Source: Rhizobium croatiense
Lineage (GTDB): Bacteria > Pseudomonadota > Alphaproteobacteria > Rhizobiales > Rhizobiaceae
Assembly: GCF_019793465.1 (NCBI RefSeq)
Contig: NZ_JAILYJ010000007.1
Span: forward strand, 186,001-250,000
Direction of reading: 5' to 3'
Length of the DNA: 64,000 nucleotides
Shown: positions 1 through 8,926 of the stretch, one piece after another
Layout: every line of letters starts with the position of its first letter
Position numbering within the stretch: the first letter of the stretch is position 1
Notes under the pieces: model-generated
The model's input: only the letters and a program-made list of their open reading frames with translations
Database searches by the model: none
Told to the model about the DNA's origin: nothing
Made by a program: the position numbers and the translations under genes

Positions 1-1407
1 GTCGTGGCGGACGAGTACCGTATTGCCCAGTTCCTTCAGGCCGTTGCCGGCATAGATGACGACGCCGTTTTCGGCGGCCTTGATCGGCGTGCCCTGCGGG
101 ACCGAGATATCGATGCCGTCGTTGCGGTTGCCGTTGACGTTGGCGCCATAGGCAGCAATGACCTGGCCGCGCACCGGCCAGCGGTATTTGCCAATGCCGG
201 TCGATTCCGGCGCGTCGGAGCTGACGTCGGCCTTCTTCTCGACCTCGTCGACGGTCTGCGTGGCGGCCGGCGCCTTATAGGGCGCGGGCTGGACGGAAGC
301 CGTCTGCTGGGCAGGCGCCGGATCAACCGGCTTCGACTCGACCTTTTCAGCCGGAATCGAGGCGGTCTTGATCGTGTCGGCTCTGCCGTTCGGGACCTTC
401 AGGGCCTGGCCCACACGCAGCGTGCTCTCCGAAAGATTGTTGGCCGCCTTGAGATCGTCGATATTGGCGCCGGTTGCCTTGGCGATCTTTGCCAGCGAAT
501 CGCCCTGCTTGACGACATAGGTGCCGGCTGGCGCCTTCGGGTCCTTGCCGGCGCCGGCCGGAAGCTTGCCGGTCGGATCGCTCGCCATCGTCTTGTCGCG
601 GGCGGAATTGGCGCCCGGGACGACCGCGACCTTCTGTTCCGGCGCCTTGGCCGGTCCCGGCATATTGCCGGGCTTGGAAAGATCGGCTGCCTGCGACGCT
701 GCCTTGGCGGCATTGCCGCCATTGAACGTCGGGATCAGGATCGCCTGACCAGGTTGGGCGGCAGAGGCCGTCTTCAGATTATTGACGCGCAGGATTTCCT
801 TTTCCGGAACGCCGAAACGTCTGGACAGCGTAGCGATGTTTTCGCCCGGACGCAGCGTCACAGAAGGCGCATTGGTTGCCGACCAGCCAGAAACCTTCGG
901 CGTCGTGCCGGTCGTCAGCGAATCGGGCGTCGCCTTGGGTGCTGCCGGCGCCACGAGCCGCGGCTTTTCAGCCTGCGGCGAAGCTGGGAACGGCTGGGCG
1001 AGCGCCACTTCCTTTTCCCGCTGCCGGGACGGAGCGGCTGCCGTCGGCGCCGCAAGCTCGGAACGCTGTATCGCGACCGGCGAGGAAGCCAGGCGTGCAC
1101 TCGATGGACGGACCGGCTCGTAGCCCGGGTTTGCCGGATAGGGCTGGTTCAGCGCATTGTTTCCGCCGTAACCGGACTGGCTGGCGACGGCCGTACCGCC
1201 GAGATCGGCGCGCGGCACCGGATCGCCCTGAGCACCGCCCCTGCGCGGAATGGAACTTGTGGTGATCTGATCCTGCCCGGAGGAGGAAAACAAACCGCCA
1301 AACCGTGTCACATCGGAACTGCAGCCCGTTGCGGCACTCGCCAGCAGGCCCACAACCAGAAGATTACCGGCCGACTTACCGAACTTCGGCGAAAGACTGA
1401 AACGCAT
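1..1407 (-). CDS. nlpD: LysM/M23 murein-hydrolase-type lipoprotein (NlpD/DipM-like), truncated by window edge
   Basis: The first 469 codons are in the window; the C-terminus lies beyond position 1. The N-terminus is a lipoprotein signal with a hydrophobic core and a lipobox-like ATGC ending at Cys29. A Pro/Ala-rich linker follows, then a LysM domain at about residues 176-227 and a second at about 292-337. The start of an M23 peptidase fold (YRWPVRGQVIAAYG) appears near residue 405. LysM domains bind peptidoglycan. NlpD-type M23 proteins are usually envelope-anchored activators of amidases rather than enzymes; the catalytic residues are outside the window, so activity cannot be judged. The order surE-pcm-nlpD matches the enterobacterial cluster, which supports the name. 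An antisense open frame over the same bases (4-1410, + strand) is a composition artefact. Confidence 0.85.
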   Translation of the reverse strand, partial: MRFSLSPKFGKSAGNLLVVGLLASAATGCSSDVTRFGGLFSSSGQDQITTSSIPRRGGAQGDPVPRADLGGTAVASQSGYGGNNALNQPYPANPGYEPVRPSSARLASSPVAIQRSELAAPTAAAPSRQREKEVALAQPFPASPQAEKPRLVAPAAPKATPDSLTTGTTPKVSGWSATNAPSVTLRPGENIATLSRRFGVPEKEILRVNNLKTASAAQPGQAILIPTFNGGNAAKAASQAADLSKPGNMPGPAKAPEQKVAVVPGANSARDKTMASDPTGKLPAGAGKDPKAPAGTYVVKQGDSLAKIAKATGANIDDLKAANNLSESTLRVGQALKVPNGRADTIKTASIPAEKVESKPVDPAPAQQTASVQPAPYKAPAATQTVDEVEKKADVSSDAPESTGIGKYRWPVRGQVIAAYGANVNGNRNDGIDISVPQGTPIKAAENGVVIYAGNGLKELGNTVLVRHD

Positions 1408-1546
1408 TGACTCGACCCACTGAGAACGCAACCATTTGTGAGTCTATTAAAGCGCGTTAGTATTACCACGCGGTTAAGATGCTGGAATCAGTGCGATATT
1501 TTTGAGAAGTTGATAACCATAGCTTACGGGTGAAAAATCGCAGTGC

Positions 1547-2200
1547 CTACAGCAGCGAGGCAAGTCGCGGAACGATCGGCAGATAAGGGGCTTCGAACAG
1601 TTCCTCGCGTTCGAAACGACTGCCGGTTTTCGTCAGCCGCACCATGCGACACTCGTTCTCGGAAATCATCAGCGGCGCGATCATCGAGCCGCCTGAAACG
1701 AGCTGGTCTGTATAAAAACGCGGCATCGCATTGAAGGCCGCCGTCACCAGGATACGATCGAACGTGCCCTCGCCCTGCATGCCGGCGCTGCCGTCGGCCT
1801 GGCGGATGACGACGTTGCGCAGGCCCAGCGATTCCATGCGCCGCTGTGCAGCCGTCGTCAGCGTCTTGTAGCGATCGATCGACAGAACGCGTTCGGCCAG
1901 GCGGCCCATGACGGCGGCAGTGAAGCCGCTGCCGGTGCCGATTTCGAGAACACGCTGTCCCGGTTTGAGCTTGAGGTGATGGAGGATGCGGACGACAAAA
2001 TCGATGCCTTCGAGAAAGGAACCGCATTCGATCGGAATCGTGCGGCTCGAATAGGCGTCGTCGGCAAATTGCGCCGGCACGAACAGCGAGCGCTGCGTCT
2101 GCTCGACCGCCGTCAGCAGATCCAGATCGGAGATGCCTTCGGCACGCAGTCTAAGGACGAGCGCCGCAAAGCCCTCCTTCTCCGCCAGTCTTGCCGTCAA
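1547..2200 (-). CDS. pcm: Protein-L-isoaspartate O-methyltransferase
   Basis: This 217-residue protein belongs to the PCMT family, which methylates isoaspartyl residues in damaged proteins with S-adenosylmethionine in the cytoplasm. The SAM motif [10 protein letters not shown] lies at residues 84-93 and follows a helical N-terminal cap. Family members normally carry a GQTxSQP segment just before the SAM motif; here the equivalent stretch reads IECGSFLEG, so substrate recognition or catalysis may differ. The ATG overlaps the surE stop by 4 bases, implying translational coupling. Family membership is clear from the fold and from surE next door; the exact substrate is inferred. Confidence 0.88.
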   Translation of the reverse strand: MTARLAEKEGFAALVLRLRAEGISDLDLLTAVEQTQRSLFVPAQFADDAYSSRTIPIECGSFLEGIDFVVRILHHLKLKPGQRVLEIGTGSGFTAAVMGRLAERVLSIDRYKTLTTAAQRRMESLGLRNVVIRQADGSAGMQGEGTFDRILVTAAFNAMPRFYTDQLVSGGSMIAPLMISENECRMVRLTKTGSRFEREELFEAPYLPIVPRLASLL

Positions 2201-2970
2201 ACCTGTGCTCCGTATCCCAGGGCCCGCGCCACGCGGTCCGTTACGGAATAATCGGTCAGATCCAGTTTCAAAGGCGTTACCGAAATCTTGTTATGCTTGA
2301 GGGCGTGAATATCGGTGCCTTCGATGAAGGCGCCGGCGCGCTCGCCGAACTTCAGCCAGTAATAGGGAAAGCCTCGACCATCGGAGCGGGCATCGACCTG
2401 CAGATTGAAGGCGAGCTTGCCCTGCATGGTCACCTCCGCGCCATCGACCTCGTCGGGACGGCAGTTCGGGAAGTTGAGATTGAGGAACGTACCTTCCGGC
2501 AGGTCCAGAACCATCAGCTTTTCCAGAAGAGCCGGCGCATGCGTCTCGCAGACCTCCCAGGGCACGATGCGCGCGCCATCCTCATAGAGATAGGCCTGGC
2601 TCAGCGCGAAGGAGCACACGCCTTGCATTGTGCCTTCGATGGCGCCGGCGATCGTACCGGAATAGGTCACATCGTCGGCGACGTTCGAGCCGGAGTTGAC
2701 GCCGGAGAGAACGAGGTCGGGCTTGATGTCCATCACCTGCCGGATGCCCATGATGACGCAATCGGTCGGCGTGCCGCGCAAGGCGAAATGCTTGTCGGAA
2801 ATCTTGCGCAGCCGCAGGGGTTCGGAGAGGCTCAGCGAATGGGCAAGACCGCTCTGGTCTGTCTCGGGCGCCACGATCCAGACATCGTCCGACAGCGTGC
2901 GGGCAATCCGCTCCAGCGCGGCCAAGCCTTCCGCGTGAATGCCGTCGTCATTCGTAAGCAGGATGCGCAT
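2197..2970 (-). CDS. surE: 5'/3'-nucleotidase SurE
   Basis: A 257-residue SurE homologue, a metal-dependent phosphatase acting on nucleoside monophosphates and sometimes on short polyphosphates. The N-terminal metal-binding signature [13 protein letters not shown] is at residues 4-16, and the second conserved loop [18 protein letters not shown] lies near residues 90-107. Length is typical for the family. It starts 4 bases after the serS stop and overlaps pcm by 4 bases, so serS-surE-pcm very likely form one transcript. SurE with Pcm is usually linked to stress and stationary-phase survival; that role is inferred from other bacteria. Confidence 0.95.
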   Translation of the reverse strand: MRILLTNDDGIHAEGLAALERIARTLSDDVWIVAPETDQSGLAHSLSLSEPLRLRKISDKHFALRGTPTDCVIMGIRQVMDIKPDLVLSGVNSGSNVADDVTYSGTIAGAIEGTMQGVCSFALSQAYLYEDGARIVPWEVCETHAPALLEKLMVLDLPEGTFLNLNFPNCRPDEVDGAEVTMQGKLAFNLQVDARSDGRGFPYYWLKFGERAGAFIEGTDIHALKHNKISVTPLKLDLTDYSVTDRVARALGYGAQV

Positions 2971-2974
2971 CGCC

Positions 2975-4258
2975 TCAGGCCGCCCGTTCGATCTTCGTCA
3001 ATCCGCCCATATAAGGCAGCAAAACGTCCGGAATCGTGACGGAACCATCCTCGTTCAAATAATTTTCAAGGACGGCGATCAGGCAGCGTCCGACGGCGGT
3101 GCCGGAGCCGTTCAGCGTGTGGACGAACCTGTTGCTCTTATCGTCCTTGCCGCGGTAGCGCGCATTCATCCGGCGGGCCTGGAAATCGCCGCAGACCGAG
3201 CAGGAGGAGATTTCGCGGAAGGCGTTCTGTCCCGGCAGCCAGACTTCGAGATCGTAGGTCTTGCGCGAACCGAAGCCCATATCGCCGGTGCAAAGCGTCA
3301 TCGTGCGAAAATGCAGGCCGAGCCGCTTCAGCACTTCTTCGGCGCAGGCGGTCATCCTTTCATGCTCGGCAATGGCGCTCTCGGCATCGGTGATCGAGAC
3401 GAGCTCGCATTTCCAGAACTGGTGCTGGCGCAGCATGCCGCGGGTGTCGCGGCCGGCCGAGCCCGCTTCCGAACGGAAGGACGGCGTCAACGCGGTAAAT
3501 CGAAGCGGCAGCTTTTCCTGGTCGAGGATTTCCTCGCGCACCAGATTGGTCAGCGTCACCTCGGCCGTCGGGATGAGATAGCGGCCATCCGTCGTCTTGA
3601 AGAGATCCTCTTCGAACTTCGGAAGGCTGCCGGTGCCGAACACCGCTTCAGCCCGAACCATCAGCGGAGAGCTGACTTCGGTATAACCGTGCTCGCGCGT
3701 GTGGAGATCGATCATGAACTGGCCGAGCGCACGCTCGAGCCTGGCGAGCGGCCCGGTCAGCACCGTGAAGCGCGAGCCGGAGAGCTTGGCGGCGCGCTCG
3801 AAATCCATATAGCCGAGCGCCTCGCCGATTTCGAAGTGCTCCTTCGGCGTGTGGTTCCATCGCGGCTTTTCGCCGACGGTGCGGGTGACGACATTGTCAT
3901 GCTCGTCCTTGCCGACCGGGACATCGTCGAAAGGGACGTTCGGGATGCGCGAGAGCGCGTCGTTGAGCTCGGCCGTCAGCTGCCGGTCCTCTTCCTCGAC
4001 CATCGGCAGCAACGTCTTCAGTTCGGCGACCTCGGCCTTCAGCTTCTCGGCGAGTTCGGCGTTCTTCTGGGACAGCGCCGCACCTATCTCCTTGGAGGCG
4101 AGATTGCGGCGGGACAGCAGGTCCTGCGCCTTCTGCACGGCGGAGCGGCGCTTTTCATCGAGGGCAATGAGGCTTTGGGCAAGAGGCTCCGCACCGCGCT
4201 TAGCAAGGGCGGCATCGAGCGCTTCGGGATTCTCACGGATCCATTTGATATCGAGCAT
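2975..4258 (-). CDS. serS: Serine--tRNA ligase
   Basis: A 427-residue class II aminoacyl-tRNA synthetase that charges tRNA-Ser (and tRNA-Sec where present). The N-terminal coiled-coil arm (about residues 30-105, rich in Glu/Lys/Leu) grips the long variable arm of tRNA-Ser. Motif 2 is seen in [20 protein letters not shown] and motif 3 in [19 protein letters not shown] chose the ATG at 4258, which begins MLDIKWIRE as in other SerRS proteins; an upstream in-frame ATG at 4297 would add 13 atypical residues. It sits directly upstream of surE-pcm and about 100 bases downstream of tatC. Confidence 0.96.
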   Translation of the reverse strand: MLDIKWIRENPEALDAALAKRGAEPLAQSLIALDEKRRSAVQKAQDLLSRRNLASKEIGAALSQKNAELAEKLKAEVAELKTLLPMVEEEDRQLTAELNDALSRIPNVPFDDVPVGKDEHDNVVTRTVGEKPRWNHTPKEHFEIGEALGYMDFERAAKLSGSRFTVLTGPLARLERALGQFMIDLHTREHGYTEVSSPLMVRAEAVFGTGSLPKFEEDLFKTTDGRYLIPTAEVTLTNLVREEILDQEKLPLRFTALTPSFRSEAGSAGRDTRGMLRQHQFWKCELVSITDAESAIAEHERMTACAEEVLKRLGLHFRTMTLCTGDMGFGSRKTYDLEVWLPGQNAFREISSCSVCGDFQARRMNARYRGKDDKSNRFVHTLNGSGTAVGRCLIAVLENYLNEDGSVTIPDVLLPYMGGLTKIERAA

Positions 4259-4357
4259 CGTCGTTCCAGGTCGTTGCAACAGAAGTGACCCGGCCAAAGC
4301 CTGATCGGGCTTCGACCGGATGGGACGGCGCTCATGAAGGGATTGCCGGATTGCCGC

Positions 4358-5185
4358 TCAGACGCTGTCCGTCTTGGCAACGTCTGCGGATCCGGTTTCC
4401 TTCTCGACCGCCTGCCGGGCACGCTGGCGCTCCACGAGTCGCGCCGCATAGATGGCAATCTCGTAGAGAAGGATCGCCGGTATCGCAAGGCCGATCTGGG
4501 ATAAGGGGTCCGGCGGCGTCAGCACGGCAGCGACGACAAAGGCCAGCACGATGGCGAATTTACGCTTTTCGGCGAGCCATTCCGACGTCAGCAGGCCGAC
4601 ACGGGCAAGCAGTGTCGTGACAACAGGCAGCTGGAAGACGAGGCCGAAGGAGAAGACCAGCGTCATGATCAGACTCAGATATTCCGAAACCTTCGGCAGA
4701 AGTGAGATTGCTACCTCGTCGTGGCCCGGCGCCTGCTGCATCGACAGGAAGAACCACATGACCATCGGCGTGAAGAAAAAATAGACCAGCGCGGCGCCCA
4801 AGAGGAACAGAAGTGGGGAAGCGATCAGGAACGGAAGAAAGGCCGCCCGTTCATTCTTATAGAGGCCTGGAGCGACAAACTTGTAGATCTGGGCGGCGAT
4901 GATCGGAAAAGCGATGACAAGGCCACCGAACATGGCGACCTTGACCTGCGTGAAGAAGAATTCCTGCGGCGCGGTGTAGATGAGCTGCGCCTTCTCGACA
5001 TCGAGGTTGGCCCAGCTGACGGCGAGCTTATAGGGATAGACCAGGTAGTTGAAGATGTGCTTGGCGAAAAAGAAGCACACGACGAAGGCGATGAAGAACG
5101 CGCCGATCGACCACATCAGCCGCGTGCGGAGCTCCATCAGGTGCTCGATCAACGGCTGCGGCTTGTCTTCGATATCACCGCTCAT
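4358..5185 (-). CDS. tatC: Sec-independent translocase subunit TatC
   Basis: This 275-residue inner-membrane protein is the signal-peptide receptor core of the twin-arginine translocase, which exports folded proteins. The cytoplasmic N-terminus contains PLIEHLMELRTRL, the conserved TatC signature, followed by six hydrophobic segments. The second periplasmic region includes the expected APGLYKNERAAFLPF stretch. The Lys/Arg/Gln-rich C-terminal tail is cytoplasmic. The start overlaps the tatB stop by 4 bases. A likely substrate is encoded in the same window: the cyclic nucleotidase at 57855 carries a twin-arginine signal. Confidence 0.97.
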   Translation of the reverse strand: MSGDIEDKPQPLIEHLMELRTRLMWSIGAFFIAFVVCFFFAKHIFNYLVYPYKLAVSWANLDVEKAQLIYTAPQEFFFTQVKVAMFGGLVIAFPIIAAQIYKFVAPGLYKNERAAFLPFLIASPLLFLLGAALVYFFFTPMVMWFFLSMQQAPGHDEVAISLLPKVSEYLSLIMTLVFSFGLVFQLPVVTTLLARVGLLTSEWLAEKRKFAIVLAFVVAAVLTPPDPLSQIGLAIPAILLYEIAIYAARLVERQRARQAVEKETGSADVAKTDSV

Positions 5186-5799
5186 GCCTCGTCCTTCTTC
5201 TCAGTCTGCGCCGGCTTCTTCGGCGTTGCGGGCTTCCTGGCTGCCGTCGCGCGCTTCGGCTTTTCCACCGGCGCGGCAATGGCGGCGACGGCATCGGCCT
5301 TATCAGCGGCCTTGACGCGCGGCTTGCGCGGAGCCTTCGGCTTGGCGGCAATCGTGTCGGCCTGGACGGCCGCGGCGGCGACGGGTTCCGGCGCCGGTAC
5401 GGGTGCCGGCATTAGCGGCGGCGTTTCCGGCAGGCTCATCGACGGCGTCGGGGCCGATACGGCAGCCGGCGGCACCTCGGTCTTGTTCTCAGGAGGCGTG
5501 CCCGCCTTCTGCAGATCGGCCTTGATCTCGTTGCCCATCTGACGAAGCGGGTTCATGGCCTCGCGCAGACTGTTGACCGGATTGAGCCTCTGGGCGTCGG
5601 TGATCGTCTGGCGGACATCGTCGAGCTCGGCTTCACGCAGCGCTTCGTCGAACTGCGCGCGGAACTCACCTGCTACCTTGCGGGCACGCTGCGTCATCTT
5701 GCCGAAAGCGCGCAGCATCGGCGGCAAATCCTTGGGACCGACAACGACGATCAGCACGACCGCGATGACCAAAAGCTCGGTCCAACCAATATCGAACAT
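5182..5799 (-). CDS. tatB: Sec-independent translocase subunit TatB
   Basis: A 205-residue TatB. It has one N-terminal membrane helix (about residues 4-20, beginning MFDIGWTELLVIAVV), the Gly-Pro hinge in VVVGPKDLPPMLR, and an amphipathic helix rich in Arg, Glu and Gln up to about residue 70. The remainder is a long Pro/Ala/Lys-rich tail, longer than in enterobacterial TatB (about 170 residues) but usual for rhizobia. TatB pairs with TatC to form the receptor complex for twin-arginine signal peptides. It lies between tatA and tatC in the conventional order. Confidence 0.95.
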   Translation of the reverse strand: MFDIGWTELLVIAVVLIVVVGPKDLPPMLRAFGKMTQRARKVAGEFRAQFDEALREAELDDVRQTITDAQRLNPVNSLREAMNPLRQMGNEIKADLQKAGTPPENKTEVPPAAVSAPTPSMSLPETPPLMPAPVPAPEPVAAAAVQADTIAAKPKAPRKPRVKAADKADAVAAIAAPVEKPKRATAARKPATPKKPAQTEKKDEA

Positions 5800-5850
5800 G
5801 CAAGGCTCCTGGACGGGAAGCGCGGGGGCGGCGCTTTTTCCCGGACTTGG

Positions 5851-6042
5851 TTACTTCGTTTCGTCGGCCTTGTGATCGACGGTCTTTGCCGTTTCCGGCG
5901 CGTCTTCGTCCGTCATGCCCTTCTTGAAACTCTTGATGCCCTTGGCGACATCGCCCATCAGTTCCGGGATCTTGCCGCGACCGAACAACAACAGCACGAC
6001 GACCAGGACGATCAGCCAGTGCCAGATGCCAAAAGAACCCAT
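5851..6042 (-). CDS. tatA: Sec-independent translocase subunit TatA
   Basis: A 63-residue TatA. A short periplasmic N-terminus ([10 protein letters not shown]) leads into a single membrane helix and the [23 protein letters not shown] amphipathic region (conserved [12 protein letters not shown]), then an acidic tail. TatA oligomers form the protein-conducting path of the Tat translocase. I chose the ATG at 6042 because AGGGAG lies about 9 bases upstream and TatA proteins begin at this residue; an upstream ATG at 6090 would add 16 polar residues that would spoil the topology. First gene of tatABC. Confidence 0.95.
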   Translation of the reverse strand: MGSFGIWHWLIVLVVVLLLFGRGKIPELMGDVAKGIKSFKKGMTDEDAPETAKTVDHKADETK

Positions 6043-6224
6043 TACGCTTACTCCCTGTTGTGATGTTCCCTCGATGTAAGGATTTCCCACACCGTTTCCA
6101 ACATCAAGCCCTTCGAACTGAGCTTAATGTCACGGTATCGCCCTTTGTGACAAGCCACAGACCCGCCGAAAAATGGTGAGCACCATTGTTTTCGTCATGC
6201 ATGGCAAAAGCAAGACGAAGTCCT

Positions 6225-6929
6225 TCAATCTTCGGAGGTAGAACGCGGGGCGAGCAACCCAAGTTCTTCGAGATCCATCTGGGTAATGGGGTCTTCGTCC
6301 TCGCTCAGCTCGTCGTTTATCAATGGCGAGGGAATATTGAAATTCGCCGGGATGCGGCCCGACAGCAGGCCTGCTCCCTTCAACTCTTCGAGACCTGGCA
6401 GATCGCGCAATTCCTCGAGGCCGAAATGGTCGAGAAAATCCCGCGTCGTGCCCAGTGTCACCGGCCGGCCCGGCGTGCGCCGGCGGCCGCGAAACCGCAC
6501 CCAGCCCGCTTCCATCAACACGTCGAGCGTGCCGCGCGAGGTCTGCACGCCGCGGATATCCTCGATTTCGGCGCGCGTCACCGGCTGGTGATAGGCGATG
6601 ATCGACAGCACTTCCAGCGCAGCGCGCGACAGCTTCTTCACCTCATTGTCATCGCGGCGGATGACGAAGGAGAGATCGGCGGCGGTGCGGAAGGCCCAGG
6701 CCCCCTCCACCTGCACGAGATTGACGCCGCGCGGCGCATATTGCTCCTTCAGCCGTAGCATGATCGCGCGAACGTCGGCCTCCTTGGGGAGGCGCTCGGC
6801 GAGGAAACCTTCGGACACCGGCTGCGAGGAGGCAAAAACCAAGGCCTCGGCGATGCGCTCGGCCTCGATCTCGGCGTGCAGGTCGCGGCCTTCGTCCTCG
6901 TCATCCTCTTCGCTCTTCAGATCGATCAA
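6225..6929 (-). CDS. scpB: Segregation and condensation protein B
   Basis: This 234-residue protein is a winged-helix ScpB, which with ScpA and SMC forms the bacterial condensin complex that compacts and separates sister chromosomes. Two winged-helix domains are recognisable: the first at about residues 25-95, the second from LSRAALEVLSIIAYHQPVTR onward with the conserved RG..TSRGTLDVLMEAGWV segment. Acidic N- and C-terminal extensions flank them. The ATG overlaps the scpA stop by 4 bases, so the two partners are translationally coupled. Confidence 0.95.
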   Translation of the reverse strand: MIDLKSEEDDEDEGRDLHAEIEAERIAEALVFASSQPVSEGFLAERLPKEADVRAIMLRLKEQYAPRGVNLVQVEGAWAFRTAADLSFVIRRDDNEVKKLSRAALEVLSIIAYHQPVTRAEIEDIRGVQTSRGTLDVLMEAGWVRFRGRRRTPGRPVTLGTTRDFLDHFGLEELRDLPGLEELKGAGLLSGRIPANFNIPSPLINDELSEDEDPITQMDLEELGLLAPRSTSED

Positions 6930-7783
6930 GCCGGCCGCTCCTGTTCCACCACTTGCAGCGTCGCATGTTTCGGGCCGCGGCGCATATAGATCGGCTGGAA
7001 GGCGCCGTCCTGGCGGATTTCGAGCTTGCCCTCGCGCACCAGTTCCAGCGAGGCGGCAAAGGCGCTGGCGATGGCCGTGACGCGCTCCTCGGGCGCTGCG
7101 AGATAACGCAGCAGATAGTGCTCCATCGCCGTCCAGTCGCCAACCTCGCCGATCATCTGGGTCAGCAGTTCGCGCGCGTCGGTCAGCGACCAGACATTGC
7201 GCCTCTCGATCGTCACCTGGGTGACGGCATGGCGCTGGCGCAGCGCCGCATAGGCGGTCAGGAGATCGTAGAGGCTCGCCGCATAAGCCGACTGCTGCCG
7301 ATCGGGAATATGCTCGGGCGCGCCGCGCGCGAAGATATCGCGGCCAAGGCGGTTGCGGTTGACGAGGCCTTCGGCCGCCTGGCGCATGGCTTCGAGGCGT
7401 TTCAGGCGGAAGGCAAGCGTTGCCGCCATCTCCTCGCCCGACGGCCCATCATCCTTGACCTGCTGAGGAATGAGCAGCCGTGACTTCAAATAGGCAAGCC
7501 AGGCCGCCATGACGAGATAATCGGCGGCGAGCTCAATGCGAATCCGGCGGGCGCTTTCGACGAACTGCAGATATTGCTCGGCGAGCGCCAGCACCGAAAT
7601 GCGCGACAGGTCGACCTTCTGGTTGCGGGCGAGATAGAGCAACAGGTCGAGAGGACCTTCGAAGCCGGCGACGTCTATCACCAGCGCCGGCTCGTGGCTG
7701 GCGCGCTCGGCGCCGTTGTCCTGCCACAGCTTGTCCATCGGCGTTGCCGCCTGCGGACGTTCCGTGCCCTTGACCGTGTTCAC
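6926..7783 (-). CDS. scpA: Segregation and condensation protein A
   Basis: A kleisin-family ScpA of 285 residues, bridging the SMC head domains and binding ScpB. The N-terminal signature FEGPLDLLLYLARNQKVDL, followed by a helical segment with AEQYLQFVE, is diagnostic. I chose the GTG at 7783, which has an AGGAGCAGG ribosome-binding site about 8 bases upstream; an ATG at 7816 would run into the end of nagZ and add 11 residues without a comparable site. The gene lies between nagZ and scpB, as in many alphaproteobacteria. Confidence 0.93.
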   Translation of the reverse strand: MNTVKGTERPQAATPMDKLWQDNGAERASHEPALVIDVAGFEGPLDLLLYLARNQKVDLSRISVLALAEQYLQFVESARRIRIELAADYLVMAAWLAYLKSRLLIPQQVKDDGPSGEEMAATLAFRLKRLEAMRQAAEGLVNRNRLGRDIFARGAPEHIPDRQQSAYAASLYDLLTAYAALRQRHAVTQVTIERRNVWSLTDARELLTQMIGEVGDWTAMEHYLLRYLAAPEERVTAIASAFAASLELVREGKLEIRQDGAFQPIYMRRGPKHATLQVVEQERPA

Positions 7784-7802
7784 TAACCCTGCTCCTTCGC
7801 GA

Positions 7803-8816
7803 TCACACGATCGCAAACATCGCTTCGAATTCCGCTCTCAACTCCGCCTCATCGGCGCCATCCGGCGCGGCGAAGCCTGCTTCCACCGCCTTGGCGCGGG
7901 CAAGCGACGCGCCGGCGAGCGGTGGAACATTTGCCACGACATCCACCATCTCGTCCATCTTGCCATTGCAATGCAGCACGATATCGCATCCGCCTGCAAT
8001 GATATTCGCCGCACGTTCGCCGATCGTGCCCGAAAGAGCGTTCATCGAGCTATCGTCGGAAAGCAGCAGACCGCTAAAGCCGATATGCTCGCGGATGACG
8101 CCGTCGATCACCTTGCGCGAGGTCGTCGCCGGATTGTCCGGGTCGATGGCGGTGAAGACGACGTGGCAGGTCATCGCCATCAGCTCGTCCTTCATCGCGA
8201 CGAAGGGCCTGAAATCATGGGTTTCGAGCTCATCGCGCGAGACGGTGACGACAGGCAGCTCCAGATGGGAATCTGCAAAACCGCGGCCGTGGCCGGGCAC
8301 ATGCTTCATCACAGGCAGCAGGCCGCCGGCCTTCAGCCCTTCGGCAGCCGCCCGGCCCATGGCGATGACGGTCTCGGGATCGCCGCCATAGGCGCGGTCG
8401 CCGATGACATTGCTGCTGCCTTCGACCGGCACGTCGAGCACCGGCAGGCAATCGACATCGATGCCAAGCCTCGAAAGGTCGAAGGCATGCAGCCGCGACA
8501 TCGCCCAGGCGGCGCGCAGCCCGAGCGCCGGGTCGCGGCGATAGAGATCACCGAGCGCCTGGCCGGAGGGATAGCGTGAGAGGACGGGGGGACGGATGCG
8601 CTGGACGCGGCCGCCCTCCTGGTCGATCAGCACCGGCGCATGCCAGCCGACGCTGTCGCGCAGTTCGGCGACGAGCTCGGCAATCTGCGAGGCTTCGGAA
8701 ATGTTGCGCCCGAAGAGGATGAAGCCCCAGGGCCGTTCGCCCCGAAAGAAGGCCGTCTCTTCGGATGTGAGGGCAAGGCCGCTGCAGCCAAGGATCATCG
8801 CTTTTGATTCGGTCAT
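7803..8816 (-). CDS. nagZ: Beta-N-acetylhexosaminidase (NagZ, GH3)
   Basis: A 337-residue glycoside hydrolase family 3 enzyme that removes N-acetylglucosamine from anhydro-muropeptides during cytoplasmic cell-wall recycling. Characteristic pieces are LIDQEGGRVQRIRPP, the KHVPGHGRG loop that supplies the His of the acid/base dyad, and LLSDDSSMNAL, which contains the Asp nucleophile. I chose the ATG at 8816 (MTESKAMILG), where GH3 homology begins; the open frame runs upstream to 8975 but that part crosses the terminator of the preceding gene. No strong ribosome-binding site is visible. Confidence 0.94.
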   Translation of the reverse strand: MTESKAMILGCSGLALTSEETAFFRGERPWGFILFGRNISEASQIAELVAELRDSVGWHAPVLIDQEGGRVQRIRPPVLSRYPSGQALGDLYRRDPALGLRAAWAMSRLHAFDLSRLGIDVDCLPVLDVPVEGSSNVIGDRAYGGDPETVIAMGRAAAEGLKAGGLLPVMKHVPGHGRGFADSHLELPVVTVSRDELETHDFRPFVAMKDELMAMTCHVVFTAIDPDNPATTSRKVIDGVIREHIGFSGLLLSDDSSMNALSGTIGERAANIIAGGCDIVLHCNGKMDEMVDVVANVPPLAGASLARAKAVEAGFAAPDGADEAELRAEFEAMFAIV

Positions 8817-8871
8817 ATAGGAATCATAGACCGCCCCGGGGCAAATGCGAGCAAGCGCGGGCGCGATGCAC

Positions 8872-8905
8872 AAAAAAGAGCGGCGGGCCGATCGGCCCGC
8901 CGCTC
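8872..8905 (-). terminator. Rho-independent terminator of the SPOR gene
   Basis: A 28-base perfect palindrome (8878-8905, GAGCGGCGGGCCGA and its complement) is followed on the minus strand by six T residues. It lies 22 bases beyond the SPOR-gene stop codon and just upstream of nagZ, so it should separate dgt-argS-SPOR from nagZ-scpAB. Confidence 0.9.
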
Positions 8906-8926
8906 TCATAATTCCGTGACCTGATT